A stretch of 64,000 nt of DNA from Flavobacterium nackdongense (GCF_004355225.1 NZ_CP037933.1:2604001-2668000), one strand, 5' to 3'; positions 32,467-41,504 are shown, counted from the first letter of the stretch. Numbers and translations are program-made. The notes: a model not told the origin generated them from the letters alone.

Positions 32467-33816
32467 TTATTTCAACACTTCCATTCCATTTTCAACATAG
32501 TTTTCCATTTCGTTGGCTAGATAAATTTTAGCCAAACTTGACGCTACATGCTCAACAACCGGAACTGCAACAGTATTCCCTAGTAAATCAAAGGCTTCAG
32601 TTTCTTTCGCTAGAATTTCATACCATTCCGGATAACCAAATAAACGTAACCCCTCTCGAATTGTTAATCTTCTTAAGCCACCATTATCTGGAACCGCTAA
32701 TCGAGAAACATCAGTAGCAACTAGTGTTGGAGCAATATCATTTGGATCCAATATTTTATTTATTTCAAAACTTAGCTTACCTGTAACTATATTGTACCCT
32801 TTAGGTTTACTTTCATCAAAAATTCGATATTTTTTTTCGCCTTTTTCAGTTTTTTCACTAACTAATTTTTTAGGGTGTTCAAATCTCAAATATCCCTTAT
32901 TAACTAAATCGTCCAATAAGAATTTAAGATTATCATTACCATGGAAAGTAGATATTTGTTTTAAAGTTAAAGCCATTCCATCCATCCAATCTATACCAAT
33001 TTTTTCAGCCCAATGTTTTTTACGTCTTTCTTTAAAAAGCTTATTCAACAAAATAATTTGATCATCTGTAACCTCACCTTTAATCCCAATATCCCAACTA
33101 TGAATGTTATTATCCCCTCCTCTTTTATCTTTTATCGATTTTCCATACAAATCTTCCATAGCAAAATGGCTAAAAAGTTTTTTAGTAAAATCTGACTTTA
33201 TCGTTTCTAATCCGTTTTGTAAAATAACCTTTAACGGTTTAAATCCTATAGTATTAAAAGATAGGTTTGCTTTTTCATCTTTTGTACCTACAATAAAGAT
33301 CCTTTTGCGAGATTGAGGTAGACCAAAATCAATAGAATCTAAAACTTTCCAGACAACATTATAACCTAATTCTACTTCTAGTTTATATAGAACAGTGGAT
33401 AAAGTCCTTCCAATTTTATCGTACTTATTTTCTAAATCGTGCTTTACAAGTCCTTCAACATTTTCAAGAATAAAACCATATGGGCTTTTTTCCTTTATAA
33501 TTCTTTCAATTTCAAAAAACAATGTCCCTCTTGTATCTACAAAACCTTGACGCTTTCCTCCAGCGCTAAACGGTTGACAAGGAAATCCTCCCAATAAAAA
33601 ATCAAAGTCTGGAATTTGTTCATTCTTAACCTGAAAAATATCGCCTACAAAATAATCGTGGCTAAAATTTTTAATCAAAGTTTCAACTGCATATGGCTTA
33701 ATCTCGGATGTCATTACACATTCTGTTTCAAAACCTAATTCTTTAAAGGCCTTTTCAAAACCTAATCTTATTCCTCCAAGTCCAGCAAATAAATCTATAA
33801 ATTTAACTTTTGGCAT
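32467..33816 (-). CDS. DNA (cytosine-5) methyltransferase of the NgoBV-like system
   Basis: A 449-residue C5 methyltransferase. AdoMet motif I is FIDLFAGLGGIRLGF (7-20), motif IV GGFPCQPFSAGG with nucleophile Cys80, motif VI ENV (118-120), motif VIII QSRKRIFIVG, and the late motif GNTVAVPVVE is near the C-terminus. The long target-recognition region lies between about 190 and 365 and should set the sequence specificity shared with the convergent endonuclease. It protects host DNA from that enzyme. It is preceded by a DUF6471 gene 4 nt upstream, which may regulate it. All catalytic motifs are intact. Confidence 0.95.
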   Translation of the reverse strand: MPKVKFIDLFAGLGGIRLGFEKAFKELGFETECVMTSEIKPYAVETLIKNFSHDYFVGDIFQVKNEQIPDFDFLLGGFPCQPFSAGGKRQGFVDTRGTLFFEIERIIKEKSPYGFILENVEGLVKHDLENKYDKIGRTLSTVLYKLEVELGYNVVWKVLDSIDFGLPQSRKRIFIVGTKDEKANLSFNTIGFKPLKVILQNGLETIKSDFTKKLFSHFAMEDLYGKSIKDKRGGDNNIHSWDIGIKGEVTDDQIILLNKLFKERRKKHWAEKIGIDWMDGMALTLKQISTFHGNDNLKFLLDDLVNKGYLRFEHPKKLVSEKTEKGEKKYRIFDESKPKGYNIVTGKLSFEINKILDPNDIAPTLVATDVSRLAVPDNGGLRRLTIREGLRLFGYPEWYEILAKETEAFDLLGNTVAVPVVEHVASSLAKIYLANEMENYVENGMEVLK

Positions 33817-33820
33817 ATAA

Positions 33821-34096
33821 TTATTTTTTTAGGTTATATTCTGCTTGTGGTTCAGCAGCAATTGATAATTGATTTTCGTATTCTACAATTTCTATTTTTT
33901 CACAACCAATAACAGTTAAACATTGTAAAAAGAACGATGCGCTAAATGTACCTCGACAGATTTTACTATCGATACTAGATTTAGTTTCTTCAATTCCGAT
34001 TTGTTCAAGTAAATTTGCCAAGTCTGCGTTTGAAATTCCTCTGCGAACCAATTCTGACTTTAATAAACGCTTGGCTTTGTCATTCCAATATGACAT
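33821..34096 (-). CDS. DUF6471 protein associated with the restriction-modification system
   Basis: A 91-residue protein. The pattern WNDKAKRLLKSELVRRGISN, ADLANLLEQIGIEET and then SKICRGTFSASFFLQCL is the DUF6471 signature: a helix-turn-helix-like domain resembling a Cro/C.protein. It is the first gene of the minus-strand methyltransferase unit, 4 nt before it, so it is likely cotranscribed. By position it could be the controller protein that delays the endonuclease until methylation is in place; this is an inference. The upstream region has dyad-like AT repeats (TTGCAAATATGTATA ... TGTATATATGCAAA, around 34116-34150) that could be its operator. Confidence 0.8.
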   Translation of the reverse strand: MSYWNDKAKRLLKSELVRRGISNADLANLLEQIGIEETKSSIDSKICRGTFSASFFLQCLTVIGCEKIEIVEYENQLSIAAEPQAEYNLKK

Positions 34097-34356
34097 AATT
34101 CATAATTTTAATATATTGCAAATATGTATAATAATTTGTATATATGCAAATAATTTAGCAAAAATAAAAAAATAAGATTACACAGTGGATAAATTGCAGC
34201 GTTTTAACGACTGCATAGGTTTGCTTTTTATCCCTATTGCCAAATAAGTTTGTTAAAACTGATTCTATTGATACGCAAAACTTAAATTTATATGCTGACA
34301 ATTCAAATTTCCTCATTTCAAAAAATTCCCTAAGCAATTCTTTCCATTATTTAACC

Positions 34357-34364
34357 TACTTTTG
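34357..34364 (+). promoter_or_regulatory. -7 element of the SDR gene
   Basis: TACTTTTG, a TAnnTTTG match, 19 nt upstream of ATG 34384. Confidence 0.5.
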
Positions 34365-34383
34365 ACCATTCAATTTTTTCACA

Positions 34384-35223
34384 ATGACACAAATTAGTAT
34401 TCTCGGTTGCGGTTGGTTGGGTTTGCCTTTGGCGAAAACCTTGCTTGAAAATGGGTTTTCAGTAAAGGGTTCGACGACTTCTCCTGAGAAACTTTCAACT
34501 TTGCAAAACTTGGGGATCCAGCCTTATCTGATTGCACTTTCAGAAGATAAAACGAGTGGAAATCTAAACGGATTTCTAGAAAATTCCAAGATTTTAATCA
34601 TCGATGTTCCGCCAAAACTTCGCAGTGCATCAACTGATCCTTCGACTGCGCTCAGGATGACATTCGTTTCTAAGATTAAAAACATAATTCCGTTTGTAGA
34701 AAAATCAACTGTCGAAAACGTGCTTTTCATCAGTTCTACATCGGTTTACGGTGAGGATAATTTAGACGTAACCGAAGAAACAGAATTAAATCCAGATACC
34801 GAAAGCGGTAAACAATTAGTCCAAACAGAGCAACTTTTGCAAAGCAATCCGAATTTTAAAACCACGATTTTACGTTTCGGTGGACTCATTGGCGAAGACC
34901 GACATCCCATAAAATTCTTGGCGGGACGAAAAAACATCGAAAATCCAAATGCTCCTATCAACCTGATTCATCTGGAGGATTGCATTGGAATTATTCTAGC
35001 GATTCTTCGACACGCTCATAATGACAAATTGGACTGGAACGAAACTTTCAATGCCGTCGCACCGCACCATCCCAGCCGAAAAGAGTATTACACCCAAAAA
35101 GCCACCGATTTAGGATTGGCTTTGCCAGAATTTAATTGTGAAAGCCCTACTTTTGGCAAAACAATTTTGAGCACGAAGATCGAAACTGTTTTGGAATATA
35201 CTTTCAAAAAACCCAAATTATAA
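34384..35223 (+). CDS. SDR / NAD-dependent epimerase-like protein with an in-frame repeat
   Basis: A 279-residue extended-SDR-like protein (YeeZ-like). The Rossmann loop is ILGCGWLGLPLAKTLLENGF, the substrate-site segment is VLFISSTSVYGEDN, and DCIGIILAILRH marks the C-terminal domain. Catalysis and substrate are not defined for this subgroup. Codons for about TDPSTALRMTF (residues 84-94) come from a GATCCTTCGACTGCGCTCAGGATGACA-type repeat at 34636-34662, located in a loop after the VPPKLR strand; relatives lack this stretch as far as I recall. The frame is preserved. The EamA carrier gene starts 1 nt after the stop, so the two are coupled. Confidence 0.85.
   Translation: MTQISILGCGWLGLPLAKTLLENGFSVKGSTTSPEKLSTLQNLGIQPYLIALSEDKTSGNLNGFLENSKILIIDVPPKLRSASTDPSTALRMTFVSKIKNIIPFVEKSTVENVLFISSTSVYGEDNLDVTEETELNPDTESGKQLVQTEQLLQSNPNFKTTILRFGGLIGEDRHPIKFLAGRKNIENPNAPINLIHLEDCIGIILAILRHAHNDKLDWNETFNAVAPHHPSRKEYYTQKATDLGLALPEFNCESPTFGKTILSTKIETVLEYTFKKPKL
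34636..34662. repeat. GATCCTTCGACTGCGCTCAG repeat inside the SDR gene
   Basis: A 27-bp element whose 21-bp core matches 16468-16488 upstream of metG. The outer parts GATCC and GGATGACA flank a CTTCGACTGCGCTCAG core. It lies in frame and adds about nine residues. Confidence 0.75.
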
Positions 35224-35224
35224 G

Positions 35225-36148
35225 TTGAAAACTAAAATAAAAAACGCTTTTACTTCAAAGGTGAACTCCATTGGTTTACCCATCCTAGCTTTATGCTGGG
35301 TCAGTTTTTTTTGGGGAACCACTTGGCTTGCTACAAAAGAAGGGGTAAAATATATGCCGGCTTTACAATTGGCTGCAATCAGGCAATTCATAGGTGGATG
35401 TTTGTACGTGGCTTTCTTTTTGTATAAAAAAGCCCCTTGGCCAAAGGGAAAACAATGGAAAAGTATTATCATTTTAAGTATTTTAAATTTTGTGTTAAGC
35501 AATGCTTTGAGCACTTGGGGCGTGAAATACATAAGCAGTGGTTTGGGTGCCATTATCGGCGCTATTTTCCCGCTGTGGATTGTCTTAATTACCGTTTTTA
35601 AAGGCGAAAAAATTGCGCGATTATCGATTTTGGGTCTTGTGGTGAGTTTTGCAGGAGTTTGCGTTATTTTCTACGACCATCTCGCTGATTTTATAAAACC
35701 TGATTTTAGATTTGGTATTTTCCTGTCTTTATTCTCCACTTTTACTTGGGCTTTTGGTACGCTCTACACCCGAAAAAAAGCGGCCAGTTTTAATCCTTAT
35801 TTCAGTTTGGGTTTGCAAATGCTGATTTCGAGTATACTCTTACTAGCGATAACTGGAGCAACGGGGACTGGAATAAATATCACAGAGATTCCGGCTAATT
35901 CGTGGTGGGCGATTGGCTATTTGACCATTATCGGCTCGGTTTTGACCTTTATCGCTTTCATTTATGCGCTGCAACATTTACCTGCTCATATTAGCAGTGT
36001 TTATGCTTATATCAACCCCATTGTAGCCGTTTTGTTGGGTTCGATAATTTTCGAAGAACCTCTAACTATTGCAATTGCCATTGGCGGAGGCGTCACCTTA
36101 TGCGGATTGTATATGGTGAATTATTCGATTCGGAAAACAAGAATTTGA
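35225..36148 (+). CDS. EamA/DMT family transporter
   Basis: A 307-residue carrier with ten hydrophobic helices arranged as two EamA repeats (about 15-145 and 160-300). The first carries CWVSFFWGTTWLATKEGV and ALSTWGVKYISSGLGAII, the second AINPIV-like AYINPIVAVLLGSIIFEEPL, both typical. Members export amino acids, nucleosides or other metabolites; the substrate is not known here. The start is TTG 35225, one base after the SDR stop, because the frame gives a normal N-terminal helix from there. It may be the last gene of a two-gene operon. Confidence 0.9.
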   Translation: MKTKIKNAFTSKVNSIGLPILALCWVSFFWGTTWLATKEGVKYMPALQLAAIRQFIGGCLYVAFFLYKKAPWPKGKQWKSIIILSILNFVLSNALSTWGVKYISSGLGAIIGAIFPLWIVLITVFKGEKIARLSILGLVVSFAGVCVIFYDHLADFIKPDFRFGIFLSLFSTFTWAFGTLYTRKKAASFNPYFSLGLQMLISSILLLAITGATGTGINITEIPANSWWAIGYLTIIGSVLTFIAFIYALQHLPAHISSVYAYINPIVAVLLGSIIFEEPLTIAIAIGGGVTLCGLYMVNYSIRKTRI

Positions 36149-36222
36149 TAATAAAAACTCAAGATCGATTTTATTTTCAAACTGTTTCTCTGATTCATTT
36201 TATTACTAGTCAGAGGGTTTTC

Positions 36223-36230
36223 TACATTTG
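36223..36230 (+). promoter_or_regulatory. -7 element of the S9 peptidase gene
   Basis: TACATTTG at 36223-36230. Transcription would begin near 36237, so the upstream in-frame ATG at 36233 is not expected on the mRNA. This supports the start at 36323. Confidence 0.6.
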
Positions 36231-36322
36231 TAATGACCGTTTTAAAAAAAAAGTTATATTTACTACAAATTACCCTTGCCATTACAGTAGCAGTTTGCTT
36301 TTTAACCCTTAAATTCAAAATT

Positions 36323-38269
36323 ATGACAGTAAAAAAAATGGTGTTGATTCCAGCTCTTTTTTCCTTTTTGGCGATTTATGCTCAAGACAAAAAAAATAGC
36401 GTAGTCCCAAATGAAAACCTCATCACGCAAAATATTGCGGAAATTCCAAAAGACCTAGCCGTTCAAGTAAAAAAATACGCGGAAGCTCGCGGGGCATCTT
36501 TGGTCGACGTTCATCCCACAAAAAACGAAATTATCATCAATACTCGTTTTAGTTCGACTGCACAATTGCACCGTATCACTCAACCTATGGGTGCTCGAAC
36601 GCAAATCACGTTTTTTGACGAGCCCGTAAGTGGCGCCTCTTTTGAGCCCGTAAAAGGAGATTATCTGGTATATTCTAAGGATGTTGGCGGCAATGAATTT
36701 GGTCAATTATACAAACTTGATCTCAAAACACTGCAATCAACTTTACTCACCGATGGTGGTCGATCACAAAACGGCGGAATCACTTGGCGGAAGGACGGTC
36801 TAGGATTCTACTATTCCTCAACCAAAAGAAATGGTGGAGATCGTGATGTTTATTATATGAATCCAAACGACCCAAAAACCAATAAACTCGTTCTAGAGGT
36901 AAAAGGTGGTGGATGGGGAATCTCGGATATTTCAGATGATGGCAAAAAACTACTCATCAGCGAATATATTTCTGCCAATGAATCCCATATTTGGCTTTTA
37001 GATACAGAATCTGGCAAATTATCCGAAGTTACCGATAGAAAATCAACTGGAATTATCCAAGCGGGTGCCTTGTTTTCAGATCAAAAAGATGAAATTTGGT
37101 TCGTTACCGATCGAGATAATGAGTTTCAGCGTCTCGCCACAATGAATTTAGACACCAAAAAAGTAAGTTATCATACTTCTAAAATCCCTTGGAATGTAGA
37201 AAATGCCAATTTATCCGAAGATAAAAAATCGTTTGTTTTTGTAACCAATGAAGCCGGAGTAAACAAAATGTATTTGATGAACACCAAAGACAAATCGTAT
37301 GCTGCTGTCAAAAATATTCCTATCGGACTCATTGGCGGGGTTAGTTTCAGTAAGGACAATCAAAGCATTTTCTTCACACAATCGACTGCACAGACCGCAT
37401 CCGATATCTATAAGCTGACCATTAAAACAGGAGTCATTGAACGCTGGACCGAAAGCGAACTAGGCGAAATGCAACAATCGGATATGGCGCTTCCGAAATT
37501 CATCGAATGGAAAAGTTTTGATAATCTAAAAATATCCGGATTTTATTATCCCGCTGCGGCAAAATTTACCGGAAAAAGACCCGTTCTTATCAATATTCAC
37601 GGCGGACCTGAAGGACAATCGATGGCTTCGTTCTTAGGCAGCAGCAATTATTATACTAATGAAATGGGCGTAGCGCTAATTTATCCTAATGTTCGTGGCT
37701 CGTCTGGTTTTGGAAAAACATTTATTGCCAAAGACAATGGGTTTTTAAGAGAAGATTCAGTTAAAGATATAGGTGCTTTGCTAGATTGGATTGCGCAACA
37801 ACCTGAATTAGACAAAGACAAAATTATGATTATGGGTGGCAGCTATGGCGGTTATATGACTTTGGCCACAGCCTATCATTATGCCGATAGAATCAAATGT
37901 TCAGTTGATATTGTAGGGATTTCCAACTTTAATACCTTCCTGAAAAATACTGAGGAATACCGCAGAGATTTGAGAAGAGTAGAATATGGCGATGAGAGAA
38001 TTCCAGAAATGGCAGCTTTTTTCGAAAAAATGGCCCCGTTGAATAATATTGACAAAATCAAAAAACCAATGTTTATTATCCAAGGAACCAATGACCCGAG
38101 AGTTCCCGTAACCGAGGCCACACAAATGCGCGACAAGCTAAAAGCTAATGGCAATGTGGTTTGGTATCTAGAAGCAAAAGATGAAGGTCACGGTTTTAGA
38201 AAAAAAGCCAATGTCGATTATCAACGATTGGCTGTGATTCGATTTATGCAGGAATATTTGTTGAAATAA
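36323..38269 (+). CDS. S9 family prolyl-oligopeptidase-type peptidase
   Basis: A 648-residue secreted serine peptidase. The start at 36323 gives a signal peptide (MTVKKMVLIPALFSFLAIYAQ). Residues about 60-390 are a beta-propeller with repeated Asp-rich blades (GISDISDDGKKLLISEY, NLSEDKKSFVFVTNE). The alpha/beta-hydrolase domain follows with Ser507 in GGSYGGYM, Asp591 in QGTNDPRVP and His623 in DEGHGF. It is of the acylaminoacyl/dipeptidyl-peptidase type and probably degrades peptides in the periplasm. It is monocistronic with a promoter and terminator of its own. Confidence 0.93.
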   Translation: MTVKKMVLIPALFSFLAIYAQDKKNSVVPNENLITQNIAEIPKDLAVQVKKYAEARGASLVDVHPTKNEIIINTRFSSTAQLHRITQPMGARTQITFFDEPVSGASFEPVKGDYLVYSKDVGGNEFGQLYKLDLKTLQSTLLTDGGRSQNGGITWRKDGLGFYYSSTKRNGGDRDVYYMNPNDPKTNKLVLEVKGGGWGISDISDDGKKLLISEYISANESHIWLLDTESGKLSEVTDRKSTGIIQAGALFSDQKDEIWFVTDRDNEFQRLATMNLDTKKVSYHTSKIPWNVENANLSEDKKSFVFVTNEAGVNKMYLMNTKDKSYAAVKNIPIGLIGGVSFSKDNQSIFFTQSTAQTASDIYKLTIKTGVIERWTESELGEMQQSDMALPKFIEWKSFDNLKISGFYYPAAAKFTGKRPVLINIHGGPEGQSMASFLGSSNYYTNEMGVALIYPNVRGSSGFGKTFIAKDNGFLREDSVKDIGALLDWIAQQPELDKDKIMIMGGSYGGYMTLATAYHYADRIKCSVDIVGISNFNTFLKNTEEYRRDLRRVEYGDERIPEMAAFFEKMAPLNNIDKIKKPMFIIQGTNDPRVPVTEATQMRDKLKANGNVVWYLEAKDEGHGFRKKANVDYQRLAVIRFMQEYLLK

Positions 38270-38274
38270 TTCTA

Positions 38275-38311
38275 AAAAAAATTCCCAAGTGTGAGCTTGG
38301 GAATTTTTTTG
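38275..38311. terminator. Bidirectional terminator between S9 and M13 genes
   Basis: AAATTCCCAAG / CTTGGGAATTT stem, TGTGAG loop, A and T tracts on both sides. It serves both convergent genes. Confidence 0.88.
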
Positions 38312-38320
38312 TTTTATAAC

Positions 38321-40384
38321 TTACCAGATTTTCACTCGTTTTTCTGAAGCGATGTACATTCCGTCGCCTTCCTTAATGTCGAAAGCTTTGTAGAAGGAAT
38401 CTACGTTCTGCAAAGGAACGTAGGCACGATACATTCCTGGAGAGTGTGGATCAGTTTTAACCAAATTCTTAATCGCTTCGTCACGCATTTTGGTTCTCCA
38501 AACAGTGGCCCAAGAAATAAAGAAACGTTGTTCAGCTGTGTAGCCGTCTATCAATCCTGGGTTGCCATTTTCTTTTAAATAAATTTGCAAACCATCGTAA
38601 GCAGCATTTATCCCTCCTAAATCTCCAATGTTTTCGCCTAAAGTAAATTTTCCATCAACGAAAGTCCCAGGCAAAGGCTGCAAAGCACTGTATTGATCAG
38701 CCAATGCTCCTGTCAAAGCTGCAAATTGTTTCTGATCTTCTGGTGTCCACCAATCTTTTAGGTTTCCGTCGGCATCATAACGTGACCCCGAATCATCGAA
38801 TCCGTGAGAGATTTCGTGACCAATCACGGCACCAATTCCTCCATAATTTACAGCTTCATCGGCTTGGTAATTATAAAAAGGAGGTTGCAAGATTGCTGCA
38901 GGGAAAACAATTTCATTATACGAAGGATTGTAATAGGCATTTACCGTTTGTGGTGACATTCCCCACTCTGTTTTATCTACTGGTTGGTACAATTTGTCGA
39001 TATCTTGTTTATTTCTCCATCTTGAAATTTGCATCGCATTTTCGAAATAAGTTCCACCTTCTTCAGGGCTTTTCAAAGTTAAGGCCGAAAAATCTTTCCA
39101 CTTGTCAGGATATCCAATTTTAATTTGCGATTTGTGTAATTTTGCGATGGCACTTACTCTAGTTTCTGCCGACATCCAAGGCAAATTATTGATGCGGTTT
39201 TCAAAAGCAAGGATCACATTCTTGATCATTTTCTCGGCTTTTACTTTAGCTTCGGGTGGAAACTTTTTCTCCACATATAATTTTCCTAGTGCTTCACCAG
39301 TAGCCCCATTGATCACTTGTAAAGCATTCTCTTTTAGTGGTCGTTGCTGCACTGCACCTGTTAATGTTTTACCATAAAACTCCCAATTGGCGGTTTCAAT
39401 TGAAGTCGATAATCTACTAGACGATCTATTAAGCAAGGTCCAACGCATATAGGCTTTCCAATCTTCGACTTTGTTTTCTTTGAAAATGGTTTCCAATGCA
39501 GTCATATATTTAGGCTGCGAAACAATTAGCGAATCTGCTTTGGTCAAACCTATTTTTGTCATATAATTCTTCCAGTCAATTGAAGGTGTCAATTTTTGCA
39601 AATCAGCAACAGTCATCGGATTGTATGATTTTCTTCGATCTCTTCTTTCTACTCTGTCAAATCTTGGTTTGGACATCGCAATTTCTAAGGCCAAAATTTT
39701 ATCGGCATCTGATTTTGCTTGAGCGGGATTCTCGCCCATCAACTGAAGCATTTTTGTTACATGCAACACATATTTGTCTCTCTTTTCTTTAGAATCCTTA
39801 TCCTCCGAAACGTAATAATCACGATCCGGCAAACCTACACTTCCTGGCCCGAGATTGATGACATTTCTGTTACTGTTTTTTGCGTCAGGGCCAATACCCA
39901 CTCCGAAAAAACCAATCCCACCAATGGCATCCATTTCAATCATTAATGCTTCTAAATCCTTGGTGTTTTTTACAGCATTTATTTTAGCCAAATAAGGTTT
40001 CAAGGGCGAAATGCCTTGCTTATTTCGACCCACTGTGTCCATAATCGTTTTGTATAAATTTATGGCTTTGCCTTGGTCGGTATTGGATTTGTATTTTGGA
40101 TTTTTGGAGGCTTCTTCCAAAATTGCCAGCGCATCCTTATCTGTTTTTTCACGCAACTCATTAAAACTTCCCCAAGTGGTTTTGTCTGCGGGTATTGCGG
40201 TTTTATCAAGCCAAGCACCGTTTACAAATCTAAAAAAGTCATCATTAGGTCTTGTTTTCTTATCCATATAAGAGGTGTTAATGCCCGGCTCTTGTTTGAC
40301 CGCAGTCTTTTGAGCGCTAATTGACGTAAACCCGATAAGTACGGGAAAAACAAAGATCAATTGTTTTTTTAAATGTATTTTCAT
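38321..40384 (-). CDS. M13 family zinc endopeptidase (neprilysin-like)
   Basis: A 687-residue exported metallopeptidase. After the signal peptide (MKIHLKKQLIFVFPVLIGFT, SISAQ) the large M13 N-terminal domain begins with MDKKTRPNDDFFRFVNGAWL. The zinc site is HEISH (523-527) with third ligand Glu584 in GENIGDLGG, and NAYYNPSYNEIVFPAAILQPPFY is the family substrate-site signature. The C-terminus ends in RVKIW; the Trp end is typical. The protein degrades oligopeptides in the periplasm or at the surface. It is convergent with the S9 peptidase. Confidence 0.96.
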   Translation of the reverse strand: MKIHLKKQLIFVFPVLIGFTSISAQKTAVKQEPGINTSYMDKKTRPNDDFFRFVNGAWLDKTAIPADKTTWGSFNELREKTDKDALAILEEASKNPKYKSNTDQGKAINLYKTIMDTVGRNKQGISPLKPYLAKINAVKNTKDLEALMIEMDAIGGIGFFGVGIGPDAKNSNRNVINLGPGSVGLPDRDYYVSEDKDSKEKRDKYVLHVTKMLQLMGENPAQAKSDADKILALEIAMSKPRFDRVERRDRRKSYNPMTVADLQKLTPSIDWKNYMTKIGLTKADSLIVSQPKYMTALETIFKENKVEDWKAYMRWTLLNRSSSRLSTSIETANWEFYGKTLTGAVQQRPLKENALQVINGATGEALGKLYVEKKFPPEAKVKAEKMIKNVILAFENRINNLPWMSAETRVSAIAKLHKSQIKIGYPDKWKDFSALTLKSPEEGGTYFENAMQISRWRNKQDIDKLYQPVDKTEWGMSPQTVNAYYNPSYNEIVFPAAILQPPFYNYQADEAVNYGGIGAVIGHEISHGFDDSGSRYDADGNLKDWWTPEDQKQFAALTGALADQYSALQPLPGTFVDGKFTLGENIGDLGGINAAYDGLQIYLKENGNPGLIDGYTAEQRFFISWATVWRTKMRDEAIKNLVKTDPHSPGMYRAYVPLQNVDSFYKAFDIKEGDGMYIASEKRVKIW

Positions 40385-40493
40385 AGTTACTTAAAATTTA
40401 ATTGTTGCGTAAAACTATTCATAATTTCATAACTCTATAATAAACATTTGTTAAAATAAATTATCGACTTTATAAGAACGCAATTCCGTTTTG

Positions 40494-40501
40494 TATTTTT
40501 G
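40494..40501 (+). promoter_or_regulatory. -7 element of the SCO gene
   Basis: TATTTTTG overlaps the alternative upstream TTG codon at 40491, so translation should begin downstream, at ATG 40518. Confidence 0.6.
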
Positions 40502-40517
40502 CTGCAAATCATTTTTT

Positions 40518-41189
40518 ATGGGTTCCTTTTTCTACAATTATCGGAAATTCTTTGCTGCACTATTGGTGTTTTCTGCAATTACTATAGCATTGTTTTACAG
40601 CGCTTTGAAACCCCAAAAGACCCTGCCTATATTTAATCCCTCAGATGTAAACCCAGAATTGGTCGATTCTACGGTGCAATTCGTTAGCAAATACCACACG
40701 ATTGCCGATTTTTCGTTTACAAATCAAAACGGAAAAATCATTACCCAGAAAGATTATGAAGGCAAAATATATGTAGCTGATTTTTTCTTCACGACTTGTA
40801 AATCCATCTGCCCCAAAATGACCACCAATTTGGTCGATGTGCAAAAGGCTTTTCTAGACAATCCAAAGGTAAAACTGCTGTCATTTACCGTAATGCCAGA
40901 CATTGACAGCGTTTCAGTATTGAAAGAATATGCCAAAATAAACGGCGTAATTGATAGCAAATGGAACTTAGTTACAGGCGACAAAAAAGCGATTTATACC
41001 ATGGCGCGAAAATCCTATTTGGCTGTAAAACAAGGCAAACCCGAAGAGCAATACGATATGGTTCACACCGAAAATTTTGTGTTGGTTGACTCCAAAAAAA
41101 GAGTTCGTGGTTTTTATGACGGAACGAATAAAGAAGAAATTCAAAAGCTAATCGAAGACATCAATTGGCTTGTGGAAGACGAGAAATAG
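40518..41189 (+). CDS. SCO1/SenC family copper chaperone
   Basis: A 223-residue membrane-anchored thioredoxin-fold protein. One N-terminal helix (about 11-30) is followed by the extracytoplasmic domain with the copper-binding CKSIC motif (Cys94, Cys98) and the distal ligand His183 in DMVHTENFVLVD. SCO proteins deliver copper to the CuA centre of cytochrome c oxidase or act in thiol redox control. No oxidase genes are in this window. The start at 40518 is preferred because the promoter overlaps the alternative start. It lies 75 nt upstream of feoA but has a separate promoter. Confidence 0.93.
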   Translation: MGSFFYNYRKFFAALLVFSAITIALFYSALKPQKTLPIFNPSDVNPELVDSTVQFVSKYHTIADFSFTNQNGKIITQKDYEGKIYVADFFFTTCKSICPKMTTNLVDVQKAFLDNPKVKLLSFTVMPDIDSVSVLKEYAKINGVIDSKWNLVTGDKKAIYTMARKSYLAVKQGKPEEQYDMVHTENFVLVDSKKRVRGFYDGTNKEEIQKLIEDINWLVEDEK

Positions 41190-41194
41190 CAAAC

Positions 41195-41208
41195 CTGACA
41201 TTTGTCAG
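41195..41208. promoter_or_regulatory. Dyad upstream of feoA, possible regulator site
   Basis: CTGACA-TT-TGTCAG, six-base perfect arms, 21 nt upstream of the feoA -7 box, i.e. at the -33 position. A DtxR-type regulator gene closes this locus, so it could be its operator. The sequence is not a known consensus to me. Confidence 0.35.
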
Positions 41209-41229
41209 TGTATATTCTTTTTTTTACTG

Positions 41230-41237
41230 TACTTTTG
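41230..41237 (+). promoter_or_regulatory. -7 element of the feo operon
   Basis: TACTTTTG fits TAnnTTTG, 27 nt upstream of the TTG start of feoA. Confidence 0.6.
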
Positions 41238-41264
41238 TAATCTAAAATCAATCTAAATAAGAAA

Positions 41265-41498
41265 TTGAAAACTACGATTGCCAGTTTAAAAAAAGGAGAA
41301 AAAGCCATCATCAAAGATTTTGATGCCGATATTATTCCGCTAAAATTATTAGAAATGGGCTGTTTGCCTGGCAACAGCGTCGAATTACTTCAAATTGCTC
41401 CTTTTGGCGATCCTTTGTATTTGGATATTAACGGTTCACATCTTGCCATCCGTATGGAAACTGCTCGCGAAATTGAAGTGGAATGTATTAAAAATTAA
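41265..41498 (+). CDS. feoA: Ferrous iron transport protein A
   Basis: A 77-residue SH3-like cytosolic protein that supports FeoB. The pattern LKKGEKAIIKDFDADIIPLKLLEMGCLPGNSVELLQIAPFGDPLYLDI with NGSHLAIRMETAREI is typical FeoA. The start codon is TTG 41265, since no ATG precedes the conserved TTIASLKKGEKA and a -7 box lies just upstream. It is followed after 6 nt by feoB, so the two are cotranscribed and probably coupled. Induction under iron limitation is likely by a DtxR/Fur-type repressor; a dyad in the promoter is the only visible candidate site. Confidence 0.93.
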   Translation: MKTTIASLKKGEKAIIKDFDADIIPLKLLEMGCLPGNSVELLQIAPFGDPLYLDINGSHLAIRMETAREIEVECIKN

Positions 41499-41504
41499 CT
41501 CCAA

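Noticed and set aside
34155..34337. 60-codon minus-strand frame upstream of the SDR gene
   Set aside because: No family motif or promoter, and the N-terminus is not typical; it may be non-coding. I note it only as a weak candidate relic.
36233..36322. Upstream extension of the S9 peptidase
   Set aside because: The -7 box at 36223-36230 lies directly before this start, so the codon would precede or coincide with the transcript start, and the signal peptide begins at 36323.
41195..41208. A confident DtxR or Fur box
   Set aside because: The dyad does not match a known DtxR, MntR or Fur consensus; reported only as a possible site.
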